Shown: piece after piece, positions 25,329-34,002 of the stretch
Layout: every line of letters starts with the position of its first letter
How positions within the stretch are numbered: position 1 is the first letter of the stretch
NCBI RefSeq assembly: GCF_023534745.1
Contig: NZ_JAMHJQ010000003.1
Coordinates: forward strand, 156,968-220,967
Source of the DNA: Streptomyces sp. 35G-GA-8
GTDB lineage: Bacteria > Actinomycetota > Actinomycetes > Streptomycetales > Streptomycetaceae
DNA: 64,000 bases
Direction of reading: 5' to 3'
Made by a program: the position numbers and the translations under genes
The notes under the pieces: model-generated
What the model was told of the DNA's origin: nothing
The model's database searches: none
What the model saw: only the letters and a program-made list of their open reading frames with translations

Positions 25329-26078
25329 GTGGCACGAAACCTTCAAAACACGGGGCAGCTCAGGCCGATTGACCTGGCGCGCGGCCACGGTCTGTCCACG
25401 CAGGCCATCAGGAACTACGAGGAGGCCGGCATCCTTCCGGCCGCCGCGCGCACCCCCGCCGGTTACCGCATGTATGCGCCGCTGCACGCGCGGGCCCTGG
25501 GCGCGTTCCTCGCCCTGGTGCCCGGCCACGGCCACCCGACGGCGACATCGATCATGCGGGCCGTGAACGAGGGCGCGGTCGACGAGGCGTTCCGCCTCAT
25601 CGACGAGAGCCATGCCCAGCTGCTCGACGACCGGCGGACGCTCCAGGCCGTGGAGAGCGCCCTGCGCGGCCTGACGCCCACCGCGCCCACCGCGCCCACC
25701 GCGGCGACCGCGGCGTCCGAACCGTCCGGGTCCGGCGGTACGTTCATCGGGCCGCTGGCAGAAGAGCTCGGGATCCGGCCCGCGACGCTGCGTAAATGGG
25801 AGCGCGCCGGGCTGGTGCGCCCGCGCCGCGACCCGGTGACCGGATACCGCGTCTACGACGAGGCCGATGTACGGGACGCCCGGCTGGCCCACCAGCTCAG
25901 ACGGGGCGGCTACGTGCTGGAGCGGATCGCCCCCCTGATCACCCAGGTGAGGGCGGCCGGCGGGCTGGAGCCGCTGGAGGCCGCGCTGGGGGACTGGCGT
26001 GCCCGGCTGTCCGCCCGCGCGCGGGCGATGCTGACCGGGGCCGCCGAGCTGGAGGCGTATCTCCGCGAGCGCGGATGA
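25329..26078 (+). CDS. Transcriptional regulator with two MerR-type DNA-binding domains (TioE-like)
   Basis: A regulator of 249 aa with two MerR helix-turn-helix units. The first is at residues 12-50 (IDLARGHGLSTQAIRNYEEA, then TPAGYRMY). The second is at about 137-200 (LAEELGIRPATLRKWERAGL, then PVTGYRVYDEADVRDARLA). They are joined by a helical segment and a low-complexity APTAPTAATAA linker. A single chain with both domains could bind a palindrome as a monomer, unlike ordinary MerR dimers. The arrangement resembles the TioE type. The GTG start gives MARNLQNTGQLRPIDLA. It is divergent from the esterase-like gene and probably controls it. Confidence 0.85.
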   Translation: MARNLQNTGQLRPIDLARGHGLSTQAIRNYEEAGILPAAARTPAGYRMYAPLHARALGAFLALVPGHGHPTATSIMRAVNEGAVDEAFRLIDESHAQLLDDRRTLQAVESALRGLTPTAPTAPTAATAASEPSGSGGTFIGPLAEELGIRPATLRKWERAGLVRPRRDPVTGYRVYDEADVRDARLAHQLRRGGYVLERIAPLITQVRAAGGLEPLEAALGDWRARLSARARAMLTGAAELEAYLRERG

Positions 26079-26158
26079 CGAGCCGCCGCGGCCGGGCCAC
26101 CGGTACGTCCGACGCCGAGCGCGGCCGGGATGCGGCCGTGGGGTCCGTTTGGTTTGAT

Positions 26159-26190
26159 CGGTGGTGGGGCCCGCCGGTGGTGGGGCCCGC
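26159..26190. repeat. Tandem duplication, 16 bases x 2
   Basis: The 16-base unit CGGTGGTGGGGCCCGC occurs twice in tandem in the 192-base gap between the MerR gene and the next small gene. No function can be assigned. Confidence 0.7.
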
Positions 26191-26270
26191 ACGCCGTGAC
26201 GACGGGCTCCCGATGCCACGAGGCACCGCTCACCGCTCTCCGTGACAGGTGAGCTGTTCCAGGAGGCCGC

Positions 26271-26546
26271 ATGGGAATGTCGGATACGTACACGCTGGTC
26301 TTCGCGTACCCGGACGCGCCCGCGAGTGATCCGGGTGACGAGGACGTCGTGGTGGTGCACCGTACGGACCGGCTGGGGCCGGGCGGGCACGCGCTGTACG
26401 CGGACGAGACCGGCATCGTGCTGGCGGAGATCAGCGACCAGGACGAGGTACGGATGGTCGCCAGTGGCGGACACCAGGACCTCAAGGCGTCGGTCCGGGC
26501 GCGCCCGGCCGAGGACCACGGGGCGGGCCGCGCGCGCCCGGCCTGA
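26271..26546 (+). CDS. Small protein of the DUF6296 type
   Basis: Protein of 91 aa starting at an ATG with AGGAGG 7 bases before it. The conserved core is YTLVFAYPDAP, VVVVHRTDRLGPGGHALYAD, ETGIVLAEISD and VRMVASGGHQ, which I recall as DUF6296, a short family found in Streptomyces with no known function. The tail is Arg/Ala/Pro-rich and poorly ordered. The downstream small gene on the same strand is separated by 83 bases. Confidence 0.75.
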   Translation: MGMSDTYTLVFAYPDAPASDPGDEDVVVVHRTDRLGPGGHALYADETGIVLAEISDQDEVRMVASGGHQDLKASVRARPAEDHGAGRARPA

Positions 26547-26629
26547 GCCCCGGTCTTCCGATCATGGTCCTGGTCTTCCCGTCGCGGTCTTCCCGTCGCG
26601 GTAAGTGCTGAGGAGGAGGTGCGGCCGCC

Positions 26630-27025
26630 ATGGTGATGCGGTGGGACGCGTTCCTGGCCGCGGTCCAGGAGCGTGGTGAGTACTCCGCGCCGCAGGAAGC
26701 CGAACGGGCGGTCCGTGTCGTGCTGGCCCTGCTCGGCGCCCACGTGGTGGGAACCGAGAGGGCCGAGCTGGCCGCCCGGCTGCCGGAGTCCTGCGCCCTG
26801 GTGCTCCTCGATCCGCTTCCGGCGGCCGAACCGCTCACCCCGGAGCGGTTCGTGCGGGCCACCGCCGCCTGGATCGACGGAGCGACCGACGAGACCGCGA
26901 AGTGGGACGTCGGGGCCGTCCTGAGCGTCGTGGCCGACGCCGCCGGCGAGGAACTGACGCGCCGGATCCTCCTCCAGCTCCCACCGGGGTACGACCTCCT
27001 CTTCGGCCGGCCGCAGCCGACCTGA
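26630..27025 (+). CDS. DUF2267-like protein
   Basis: Protein of 131 aa starting at ATG after a GAGGAGGT site; an ATG two codons later is also possible. The helical sequence with RAVRVVLALLGAHVVGTERA, LAARLPESCALVLLDPL and LTRRILLQLPPGYDLLFGRP fits DUF2267, small proteins usually carrying two copies of a helical repeat. No catalytic motif is visible. The function is unknown. It is followed by 220 bases without a clear gene before the NRPS. Confidence 0.75.
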   Translation: MVMRWDAFLAAVQERGEYSAPQEAERAVRVVLALLGAHVVGTERAELAARLPESCALVLLDPLPAAEPLTPERFVRATAAWIDGATDETAKWDVGAVLSVVADAAGEELTRRILLQLPPGYDLLFGRPQPT

Positions 27026-27245
27026 ACGCACCGACCCCGGGGATCCGCCGGCTCGGGATGCCGAAACGCGCGGATGACGTTTCACTGGTGAAGCAGCTTG
27101 ACCGACAGCTGTATCGAACGATTCGCCGGGCAGGGACGGACCGTGTCCCCCTGTCCGGGCTGGTGGCTCTCCCGTCGTATGACAACCCGGGATTCGGACC
27201 TCACCCCCGCAGTCCCGCCGTGCGCCGCGATGAAGGACAGACGTC

Positions 27246-30200
27246 ATGAGATTGCTCGATTCCGCGCGTGGGACGCCGTCGGGAGGGGCGGCCCGGCGCC
27301 TGCACTCCGTATTCGAGACCGCCTGCGATCGAACCCCGTCGGCCACCGCACTTGAGTGCGAGCGTCACGCGCTGACCTACGCCGAACTCGACGCGCGCGC
27401 CAACCAGCTCGCGCACTTCCTCCGCGCACTCGGGACAGGTCCGGGGGCCCGGGTCGCGATCCTGATACCCCGTTCGGTGGAGGCGTACGTGTCCTTGCTC
27501 GGGGTGGGGAAGGCCGGTGCGGTGTTCGTGCCGGTCGATCCGGCGTCCCCCGCGGATCGGATCGCCTTCATCGCCGAGGACGCCGCTGTGGATCTGGTCC
27601 TGACCACGTCCGCTCTCGCGCCGGCCGTGGCCGGCCTGGCGTGCCGGGTGGTCGAGCTGGACTCGTACGGCCATGAACTCGCGGGCGTGCCCACCACCCG
27701 GCCCCTCCCGGTCGACGTCGACCCCGGGGACGGCCGCCCCACCGCGTACATCATGTACACCTCCGGGTCGAGCGGCAGGCCCAAGGGGGTGAAGGTCGCC
27801 CAGTCGAGCATCTGCAACTTCCTCGATGTCGTGCCCAAGGTCTATGACGTACGGCCGGACGACCGGGTGTACCAGGGCATGACGATCTCCTTCGACTTCT
27901 CCATCGAGGAGATCTGGCCGACCTGGTCCGTCGGCGCCACGCTCGTCGCCGGTCCGGACGGCGCCGGTCATCTCGGCCCGGAACTGGGCGAGTTCCTCCA
28001 CGGCCGGCGGATCACGATGCTCTACTGCGTGCCGACGCTGCTGGAGACCATCCCGCCGGAGCTGCCGTATCTCCGCAGCGTCATCGTCGGCGGCGAGGCC
28101 TGCCCCGGTCAGCTCGTCGAACGCTGGAGCAGCCCGGGGCGGCGCATGCTCAACACCTACGGCCCGACCGAGGCCACCGTCACCGCGACCTGGGCGGAAC
28201 TGACGCCGGGCAGGGCGGTGACGATCGGACGGCCGCTGCCGACCTATTCGGTGGTGCTGCTCGACGAGGAGCTTCGGCCGGTGGCCGACGGCGAGACCGG
28301 TGAGATCTGTATCGGGGGCCCCGGCGTCGCCGACGGCTACGTCGGGCGGCCGGAGCTGACCGCCGCCCGGTTCATCGAACACCCACTGGCCCCCCGGGGA
28401 GGCAGGCTCTACCGCACCGGGGACCTCGGCCGGATGACCCAGGACGGGGAGGTCGAGTTCCTGGGCCGGGCCGACGACGAGGTGAAGATCCGGGGATACC
28501 GGGTGGATCTCGGCGAGATCGACAATGTCCTGCTGGAGGATCCCGGCGTGGCCGAGGCGGTCACCGCCCTGACGGCCCCTGCGGACCGTGCCGGTGGCGG
28601 GGGAGCCGGCGAACTGTGCGCCTACGTGGTCCGCGCGCCCGGCAGCGCGGAAGAGGAGGACGACCTGATCACCCGGGTGCACGAGACTCTGCGGCGCAGA
28701 CTTCCCGCGTACATGGTGCCGTCCTTCCTGGACATCCTCCCCGGTCTGCCCGCCATGGCCAGCGGCAAGGTGGACCGTAAGCGGCTGCCCGCCCCGACCG
28801 GCCGGCGGCTGGTGGGCGGTGGCCGACTGGTGGCCGCCGAAGGCGAGTTGGAGACACGCGTACGGGACGCCTGGGCGGAGGTGCTCGGGATCGAGCCCGG
28901 CATGCTGTCGGCCGAGGCGGACTTCTTCACCGACCTCGGCGGCCACTCGCTCCTGGCGGCCCGGGTCGTATCGGTCCTGCGCGGCCGGGAGATCGGCGCG
29001 AACACCGCGCTGCGCGACCTCTACGCGTATCCGACCGTGCGCGGGCTCGCGGCCCGGCTGAGTGCCACGCAGAACACCGGCCGGCGGTCCGCGCCGCGCC
29101 GCCCCGCACCGATCCGTCACACCAGCGTCCGTATCGCGGGCGCGGGGGCGGCCCAGACGGCTGTGATCTATCTGCTGCTGCTCGTGCTCAGCCTGCCGGT
29201 GGCGTATGTGTACAGCGGGCACGGCGGTCAGATCTCGGTCCTGACGTCGGCGCAGACCACGATCGGCGTGTATCTCAGCTATCTGGTCGTGCGCTGGCTC
29301 ATACCGGTCGCGCTGGTGCGCCCCCTGTCGGCGGGTATCCGGCCGGGCCGCTACCCGCTGTGGGGCTCGGTCTATCTACGGCTCTGGACGGTGGATCTGC
29401 TGCTGCGGATCGGCCCGCTGCCGGTGCTGAGCGGTTCGCCCCTGATGGCCGCCTATCTGCGGCTGCTGGGCGCCCGGATCGGACCGCGTACCACCATCGC
29501 CACCAGCACGATCACCCTGCCCGCGATGCTGCGGATCGGCGGCGACACCTCGATCGGCTACGGCGTGTCCCTCACCCCGTGGCGGGTGGCGGACGGCTGG
29601 GTGACCGTCGCCCCGATCGAGATAGGGCCGCACGCCTTCGTGGGAGCCAACGCGGTCCTCGAACCCGGCGCACGCATGGGAGCGGGGGCCGGACTCGGCG
29701 AACAGTCCGTCATCGGCCAGGACGAGGCGATTCCCGCCGGAGAGCGCATGGCCGGCTCACCGCCGCGCCCGGTGGACTCGCTCGCCCCCGGCGTCGAGGC
29801 CATGATGCGGGCCCACCGCCGTACCGACTCATGGCGCCCGCGCCATCTCGCCGCCGCGCTCCTCGCCCTGACGCTGCTGGAGATCGCCGCGGTGGCGATG
29901 ACGCTCCCCGGCGTCGTGCTGTTCTGGTGGGCGACGCTGACCTGGGGCATCGCCGCCGGCATTGTCGCCACGGCGCTGTCAGGTCCGGTGTTCGTCGTCA
30001 CGGTCTGCTCCGTGGTCGCCGCCGGCAAGCGGCTGATCCTGCCGAGTGTGCCGGTCGGCATCCATCCGGTGCGTTCCTCGCTCGGCGTCCGCAAGTGGGC
30101 GTCGGACAAGCTGCTGGAGATCAGCCTCACCTTCACCAACTCGCTGTACGCCACCCTCTACACCGTGCCCTGGCTCAGGCTGCTCGGCGCGCGGATCGGC

Positions 30201-31307
30201 CGGGGCGCCGAGGTCTCGACCGTCTCGCACATCGACCCGGACCTGCTCACCCTCCACGACGGCAGCTTCGTCGCGGACCTGGCCAATGTCGGTGGTGCCA
30301 CCTTCGCGGCCGGCCAGGTCGCGTTCGGCCCCACCGAGGTCGGGGAGCGGGCGTTCATCGGCAACTCCGCGCTCCTGCTCGCCGGAACGCGCACCGGACC
30401 GGGGTCCCTGGTCGGCGTGGGGACGGTCCCGCCGCAGGGTGATGTGGCCGAGGGCACCACCTGGCTGGGCTCGCCCGCGATACGGCTGCCGGTGCGCCAG
30501 AGCAGCGGATCGTTCCCCGAGGAACTGACCTTCCGGCCGACCCGCAAGGCCGTACGCCAACGCCTGGGCATCGAATTCCTCCGCATCACGATGCCCACAT
30601 CGGTGCTGGGCCTGAGCGCGTACTTGTATCTGCTCGCGCTGTCCTGGCTGACCCGCCGTCCCGGCCTGCTGGTGCCGGTGCTCCTGGCGCCGGTCCTCAT
30701 GATGATCGCGAGCCTCGTGGTGATCTCGTACTGCGCGGCGGTCAAGCGGGTGGTGATCGGGGTCTACCGGCCCCGGGTCGAACCGCTGTGGAGTCTGTTC
30801 GTACGCCGCACCGAATTCGTCACCGGCCTCTTCGAGGCGGCGGCGGTACCGGCGGGGGTGGGCTTTCTGACCGGAACGCCGTATCTGCCGGTGATCCTGC
30901 GCCGGTTCGGGGCGCGCGTCGGCAGAGGAACCTGGATCGGCACCACCTTCCTCACGGAGTTCGACCTCGTCGACATCGGGGACAACGCCGCGATCGGTCT
31001 CCGCGTCTCGCTGCAAACACACCTCTTCGAAGACCGCGTCATGAAGATGTCGCTGGTCACGGTCGAGGACGGGGCGAGCGTCGGCACCCGGGCGGTCGTG
31101 CTCTACGACTCTGTCGTCGGCGAGGACGTCCAACTCGGCGCGCTCTCGCTGCTGATGAAGGGCGAGCACCTCACCCCGGGCACGAGCTGGCGCGGCATCC
31201 CCGCCGAAGGCGTCGTCGAGCGCGCCGTCCTGGCCCCCGAGGCACCGGCTCCGGACGACCGGGTTTTCGGCATCCCCGCCTTCGACGCCCGGACGAGAGG
31301 CTCATGA
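27246..31307 (+). CDS. Pls/PosA-family membrane non-ribosomal peptide synthetase
   Basis: Single-module membrane synthetase of 1353 aa, close in length and layout to epsilon-poly-L-lysine synthetase (about 1,320 aa). An adenylation domain spans residues 1-520 (YTSGSSGRPKGVK, NTYGPTEATV, YRTGDLG, ASGKVDRK). The carrier domain at about 530-605 has DLGGHSLLAAR with phosphopantetheine Ser568. Then three cycles of paired membrane helices plus a left-handed-beta-helix acyltransferase-like domain follow (about 738-845, 976-1085, 1218-1325). In this family the C-terminal part catalyses repeated isopeptide formation. By eye the specificity residues read D-F-E-Y-I-G-T-V-T-K; the Glu at the third position suits a basic amino acid. 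The polymer is not identified. The next gene is coupled by ATGA. Confidence 0.92.
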   Translation: MRLLDSARGTPSGGAARRLHSVFETACDRTPSATALECERHALTYAELDARANQLAHFLRALGTGPGARVAILIPRSVEAYVSLLGVGKAGAVFVPVDPASPADRIAFIAEDAAVDLVLTTSALAPAVAGLACRVVELDSYGHELAGVPTTRPLPVDVDPGDGRPTAYIMYTSGSSGRPKGVKVAQSSICNFLDVVPKVYDVRPDDRVYQGMTISFDFSIEEIWPTWSVGATLVAGPDGAGHLGPELGEFLHGRRITMLYCVPTLLETIPPELPYLRSVIVGGEACPGQLVERWSSPGRRMLNTYGPTEATVTATWAELTPGRAVTIGRPLPTYSVVLLDEELRPVADGETGEICIGGPGVADGYVGRPELTAARFIEHPLAPRGGRLYRTGDLGRMTQDGEVEFLGRADDEVKIRGYRVDLGEIDNVLLEDPGVAEAVTALTAPADRAGGGGAGELCAYVVRAPGSAEEEDDLITRVHETLRRRLPAYMVPSFLDILPGLPAMASGKVDRKRLPAPTGRRLVGGGRLVAAEGELETRVRDAWAEVLGIEPGMLSAEADFFTDLGGHSLLAARVVSVLRGREIGANTALRDLYAYPTVRGLAARLSATQNTGRRSAPRRPAPIRHTSVRIAGAGAAQTAVIYLLLLVLSLPVAYVYSGHGGQISVLTSAQTTIGVYLSYLVVRWLIPVALVRPLSAGIRPGRYPLWGSVYLRLWTVDLLLRIGPLPVLSGSPLMAAYLRLLGARIGPRTTIATSTITLPAMLRIGGDTSIGYGVSLTPWRVADGWVTVAPIEIGPHAFVGANAVLEPGARMGAGAGLGEQSVIGQDEAIPAGERMAGSPPRPVDSLAPGVEAMMRAHRRTDSWRPRHLAAALLALTLLEIAAVAMTLPGVVLFWWATLTWGIAAGIVATALSGPVFVVTVCSVVAAGKRLILPSVPVGIHPVRSSLGVRKWASDKLLEISLTFTNSLYATLYTVPWLRLLGARIGRGAEVSTVSHIDPDLLTLHDGSFVADLANVGGATFAAGQVAFGPTEVGERAFIGNSALLLAGTRTGPGSLVGVGTVPPQGDVAEGTTWLGSPAIRLPVRQSSGSFPEELTFRPTRKAVRQRLGIEFLRITMPTSVLGLSAYLYLLALSWLTRRPGLLVPVLLAPVLMMIASLVVISYCAAVKRVVIGVYRPRVEPLWSLFVRRTEFVTGLFEAAAVPAGVGFLTGTPYLPVILRRFGARVGRGTWIGTTFLTEFDLVDIGDNAAIGLRVSLQTHLFEDRVMKMSLVTVEDGASVGTRAVVLYDSVVGEDVQLGALSLLMKGEHLTPGTSWRGIPAEGVVERAVLAPEAPAPDDRVFGIPAFDARTRGS

Positions 31308-31972
31308 CATCCACCGGAGCGGACCTGGCCCTCGTCTACCGGGGGCCCGCCGCCAGACCCGGCTGTCCGGAAGCCGTGGCGGCGCTGCTCGCCGACGGAC
31401 CCTGGGGCCTGGACGTCCGCTACACCGGACCGGGGGAGGAACTGCCCCTGTCGGGTGGGTCGTTGGCCCGAGCGCGGGTGTACGCGCAGCCGGGCGGCGG
31501 AACGCTGTCGGACGGGTACCGGCACCTGGAGCGAGAGCGTGACACCGTCCGTGCGTACGTCCGGGGCGGGGGGTGCTATCTGGGCTTCTGCCTCGGCGGC
31601 TATCTGGCCGGTGCCACCCCGGGGTTCGGCCTGCTGCCCGGCGACACCGACCAGTACATCTCCTCGCCGGGCGCAACAGTGCACGGCGAGGACGACACAC
31701 TGGTCGAGGTGCGCTGGCGCGGCCGGCCACGCACCGTCTTCTTCCAGGACGGTCCCCTCTTCCTCCTGGACGACGGCGCGGACGCCACGGTGCTGGCCAC
31801 CTACCCCAATGGCGCTGTCGCCGCGCTCGTCACACCGTTCGGCGCGGGCCGCGTCGGGGTCGTAGGGCCGCACCCCGAGGCCACCACGGACTGGTACACC
31901 GATGTCCGCCTCCCGGTGCACCACACGCGCGACCTGGCGCTCGATCTCGTGACCGAGGCGATGGCGAGATAA
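31304..31972 (+). CDS. BPL_N / class I glutamine-amidotransferase-like protein
   Basis: A protein of 222 aa that overlaps the synthetase stop by ATGA and is therefore almost certainly made with it. The fold is that of the BPL_N/ThuA-like amidotransferases: YAQPGGGTLSDGYRHLE, then the nucleophile elbow GGCYLGFCLGGYLAG with Cys96, and GVVGPHPEATTDW with a His and Glu that could complete the triad. There is no signal peptide. It could trim, release or amidate the polymer or its monomer, or provide immunity. The known epsilon-polylysine hydrolase Pld is a different metallopeptidase type, so this would be a different partner. Confidence 0.8.
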   Translation: MTSTGADLALVYRGPAARPGCPEAVAALLADGPWGLDVRYTGPGEELPLSGGSLARARVYAQPGGGTLSDGYRHLERERDTVRAYVRGGGCYLGFCLGGYLAGATPGFGLLPGDTDQYISSPGATVHGEDDTLVEVRWRGRPRTVFFQDGPLFLLDDGADATVLATYPNGAVAALVTPFGAGRVGVVGPHPEATTDWYTDVRLPVHHTRDLALDLVTEAMAR

Positions 31973-32004
31973 CGGCGCGGCCTCGGCACCGGCACCGCTC
32001 CCTT

Positions 32005-32037
32005 TGGTCCAGACCTATTGACGGCAGGTCTGGACCA
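32005..32037 (+). promoter_or_regulatory. Chitinase promoter with inverted DasR-type elements around the -35 box
   Basis: TGGTCCAGACCT (32005-32016) and its exact reverse complement AGGTCTGGACCA (32026-32037) flank ATTGACGGC, which contains a -35 TTGACG (32018-32023). A TACGTT -10 (32041-32046) lies 17 bases on. Streptomyces chitinase promoters usually carry such 12-base elements as direct repeats, and DasR binds related TGGTCTAGACCA sites. Control by N-acetylglucosamine is expected. Confidence 0.85.
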
Positions 32038-32126
32038 CTCTACGTTTCCCCCAACTACCCACCGTACGTTCCCAGTCCGCCGCGCCGGCACGGTCGCGGG
32101 CGGGCATGGTCGGAAGGGAGCACAGC

Positions 32127-33179
32127 ATGATCCGCCGAATATCGCGCGTGCTGGGGGTCGGCCTCGCCATGGCCTTCGTCATGCAGACACTGGTCGCCGC
32201 GGCGGCGCCCGGCGCGGCGCCCGCCGCCGACACCTGCGCGGTCAAGTCGAAGCCCACCGGCAAGGTGCTCCAGGGGTACTGGGAGAACTGGGACGGCGCG
32301 GCGAACGGTGTACACCCCCCGCTCGGCTGGATTCCGATCACGGACTCCCGTATCCGCGACCACGGTTACAACGTGATCAACGCGGCGTTCCCGGTCATCC
32401 GCTCGGACGGCACCGTCCTGTGGGAGGACGGGATGGACGCGACGGTGAAGGTCGCGACCCCGGCCGAGATGTGCCAGGCCAAGGCATCCGGCCTCACGAC
32501 CCTGATGTCCATCGGCGGCGCGACGGCCGGTATCGACCTCAGCTCCAGCGCCGTCGCCGACCGGTTCGTCGCGACGGTGGTACCGATCCTGAAGAAGTAC
32601 AACTTCGACGGCATCGACATCGACATCGAGACCGGGCTCGTGGGCAGCGGCAACATCAACACACTGTCGGCCTCGCAGGCCAATCTCATCCGCATCATCG
32701 ACGGCGTACTCGCCCAGATGCCCTCGAACTTCGGCCTGACCATGGCGCCCGAGACGGCCTATGTCACCGGGGGCAGCGTGGCGTACGGCTCGATCTGGGG
32801 CGCCTATCTGCCCATTGTGAAGAAGTACGCCGACAACGGCCGGCTCTGGTGGCTCAACATGCAGTACTACAACGGCAGCATGTACGGCTGCTCCGGCGAC
32901 TCGTACTCCGCCGGTACGGTCCAGGGGTTCACCGCGCAGACGGACTGCCTCAACAGGGGACTGGTCGTCCAGGGAACCACGATCAGGGTCCCCTATGACA
33001 AGCAGGTGCCCGGACTGCCGGCCCAGCCGGGCGCCGGGGGCGGCTATATGGCGCCGAACCTGGTGTCGCAGGCCTGGAACACCTACGGCGGCGCGCTGAA
33101 GGGCCTGATGACCTGGTCGATCAACTGGGACGGGTCGAAGGGCTGGACCTTCGGGGACAATGTCCGACGGCTTTGGTAG
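32127..33179 (+). CDS. Secreted chitinase, glycoside hydrolase family 18
   Basis: Secreted chitinase of 350 aa with a signal peptide ending near residue 35 (PGAAPAAD). The catalytic motif DGIDIDIE gives proton donor Glu168, with Asp161, 164 and 166. Other barrel landmarks are LQGYWENWDG, LMSIGGA, MAPETAYV, WWLNMQYYNG and the last strand LMTWSINWDG. It lacks a separate chitin-binding or fibronectin domain, so it is a compact single-domain enzyme. Start ATG follows GGGAG. The upstream DasR-type elements and strong promoter fit induction on chitin. The 48-base gap to the next convergent gene shows no strong hairpin. Confidence 0.96.
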   Translation: MIRRISRVLGVGLAMAFVMQTLVAAAAPGAAPAADTCAVKSKPTGKVLQGYWENWDGAANGVHPPLGWIPITDSRIRDHGYNVINAAFPVIRSDGTVLWEDGMDATVKVATPAEMCQAKASGLTTLMSIGGATAGIDLSSSAVADRFVATVVPILKKYNFDGIDIDIETGLVGSGNINTLSASQANLIRIIDGVLAQMPSNFGLTMAPETAYVTGGSVAYGSIWGAYLPIVKKYADNGRLWWLNMQYYNGSMYGCSGDSYSAGTVQGFTAQTDCLNRGLVVQGTTIRVPYDKQVPGLPAQPGAGGGYMAPNLVSQAWNTYGGALKGLMTWSINWDGSKGWTFGDNVRRLW

Positions 33180-33227
33180 CACGGCGTCCCCGGCAGCGTG
33201 GATCACGCACCGGCCGTGCGACGCGGG

Positions 33228-33893
33228 TCAGTCGCGGGGCAGCGTGCCCAGGAGGGTCGCGGTCAGGGCCAGCTTCAAGGCGTCCTTCAGCTCCAATTGG
33301 AAGCGGGCCAGGTCGGGCTCGGCTTCGTAGGCCGCCCGCAGGCTGGGTGGGGGAGTGCTGTACGCCGACAGCGCGCCGGCCATGACCATGGTTTGCAGGC
33401 TGAACAGTGTCGCGTTCTCGCCCAGCTCCGGCAGGTGCTTCCGGATCAGGGCGGTCATGGTTGCCAGGCGGTCCAGGAAGGCGCGCTTGTAGCGTGCTAC
33501 GACCTCGACGGAGACGTTGTGTTCCAGGACGCCGCCCTGCGCGCCGAAGAGGTCGCACAGCGCCACTCGGCCGGAGAGTGAACGGCTGAGGATCTCGGCC
33601 ACCGCTGCCGCCCGCTCGGCCATGGGCAGATTCTCGTCAATGTCGGCGGCCAGCTCGCCTGCCAGTGCCGTCAGCCACTCGTGCAGGTAGCGGTCCAGCA
33701 GTTCCAGCAGCACCGCCTCGCGGGACTCGAAGTAGCGCAGCACGTTCGGCTTCGCCAACCCCACCCGACGGCTGAGCTCGTTCAGGGTGACCGAGGCCAC
33801 CGGCATCTCGTCGAGCATCGCCGACGCCATGTCGAGGATCGCCCGTCGGCGGATCTCCCGCTGCTCTTCGGTTCGCGCCCGCTGGAATGTCAC
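33228..33893 (-). CDS. TetR/AcrR-family transcriptional regulator
   Basis: A regulator of 221 aa with an N-terminal TetR helix-turn-helix at about residues 15-62 (ILDMASAMLDEMPVASVTLN, then GLAKPNVLRYFESREAVLLE). The C-terminal helical domain has LSRSLSGRVALCDLFGAQGG, a TetR_C segment. The start is GTG. It is divergent from a short-chain dehydrogenase gene with a perfect palindrome in the 109-base gap, so it likely represses both. The ligand is unknown. Confidence 0.92.
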   Translation of the reverse strand: MTFQRARTEEQREIRRRAILDMASAMLDEMPVASVTLNELSRRVGLAKPNVLRYFESREAVLLELLDRYLHEWLTALAGELAADIDENLPMAERAAAVAEILSRSLSGRVALCDLFGAQGGVLEHNVSVEVVARYKRAFLDRLATMTALIRKHLPELGENATLFSLQTMVMAGALSAYSTPPPSLRAAYEAEPDLARFQLELKDALKLALTATLLGTLPRD

Positions 33894-33920
33894 GATCGCC
33901 AGCCTAACTTAGGTACCGGC

Positions 33921-33984
33921 GGTACGTTGACAACGTACCGAGAGTACTTTAACGTCGTGGGCACAAGATACCTTCGGTACGTTA
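33921..33984. promoter_or_regulatory. TetR operators in the TetR/dehydrogenase gap
   Basis: A perfect palindrome GGTACGTT-GAC-AACGTACC spans 33921-33939. A second copy of the GGTACGTT half-site lies at 33977-33984, with GGTACC at 33912-33917 and a GATACC half nearby. The region is AT-rich compared with its surroundings. It is the likely binding region of the 33228-33893 repressor. Confidence 0.75.
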
Positions 33985-34002
33985 ATTGGCTGGGAGTCTG
34001 AC

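Noticed and set aside
24051-26078. Macrolide resistance as part of a biosynthetic cluster
   Set aside because: No polyketide synthase, tailoring or export genes are linked; family membership alone does not show macrolide hydrolysis.
27058-27249. Possible 63-aa gene ending ATGA-coupled to the Pls-type synthetase
   Set aside because: The coupling is attractive, but third-position GC is clearly lower than in neighbours, there is no ribosome site and no recognisable protein; the ATGA overlap may be chance.
27246-31307. Ordinary NRPS module for a soluble peptide antibiotic
   Set aside because: There is no condensation or thioesterase domain; instead there are six membrane helices and three beta-helix domains as in Pls.
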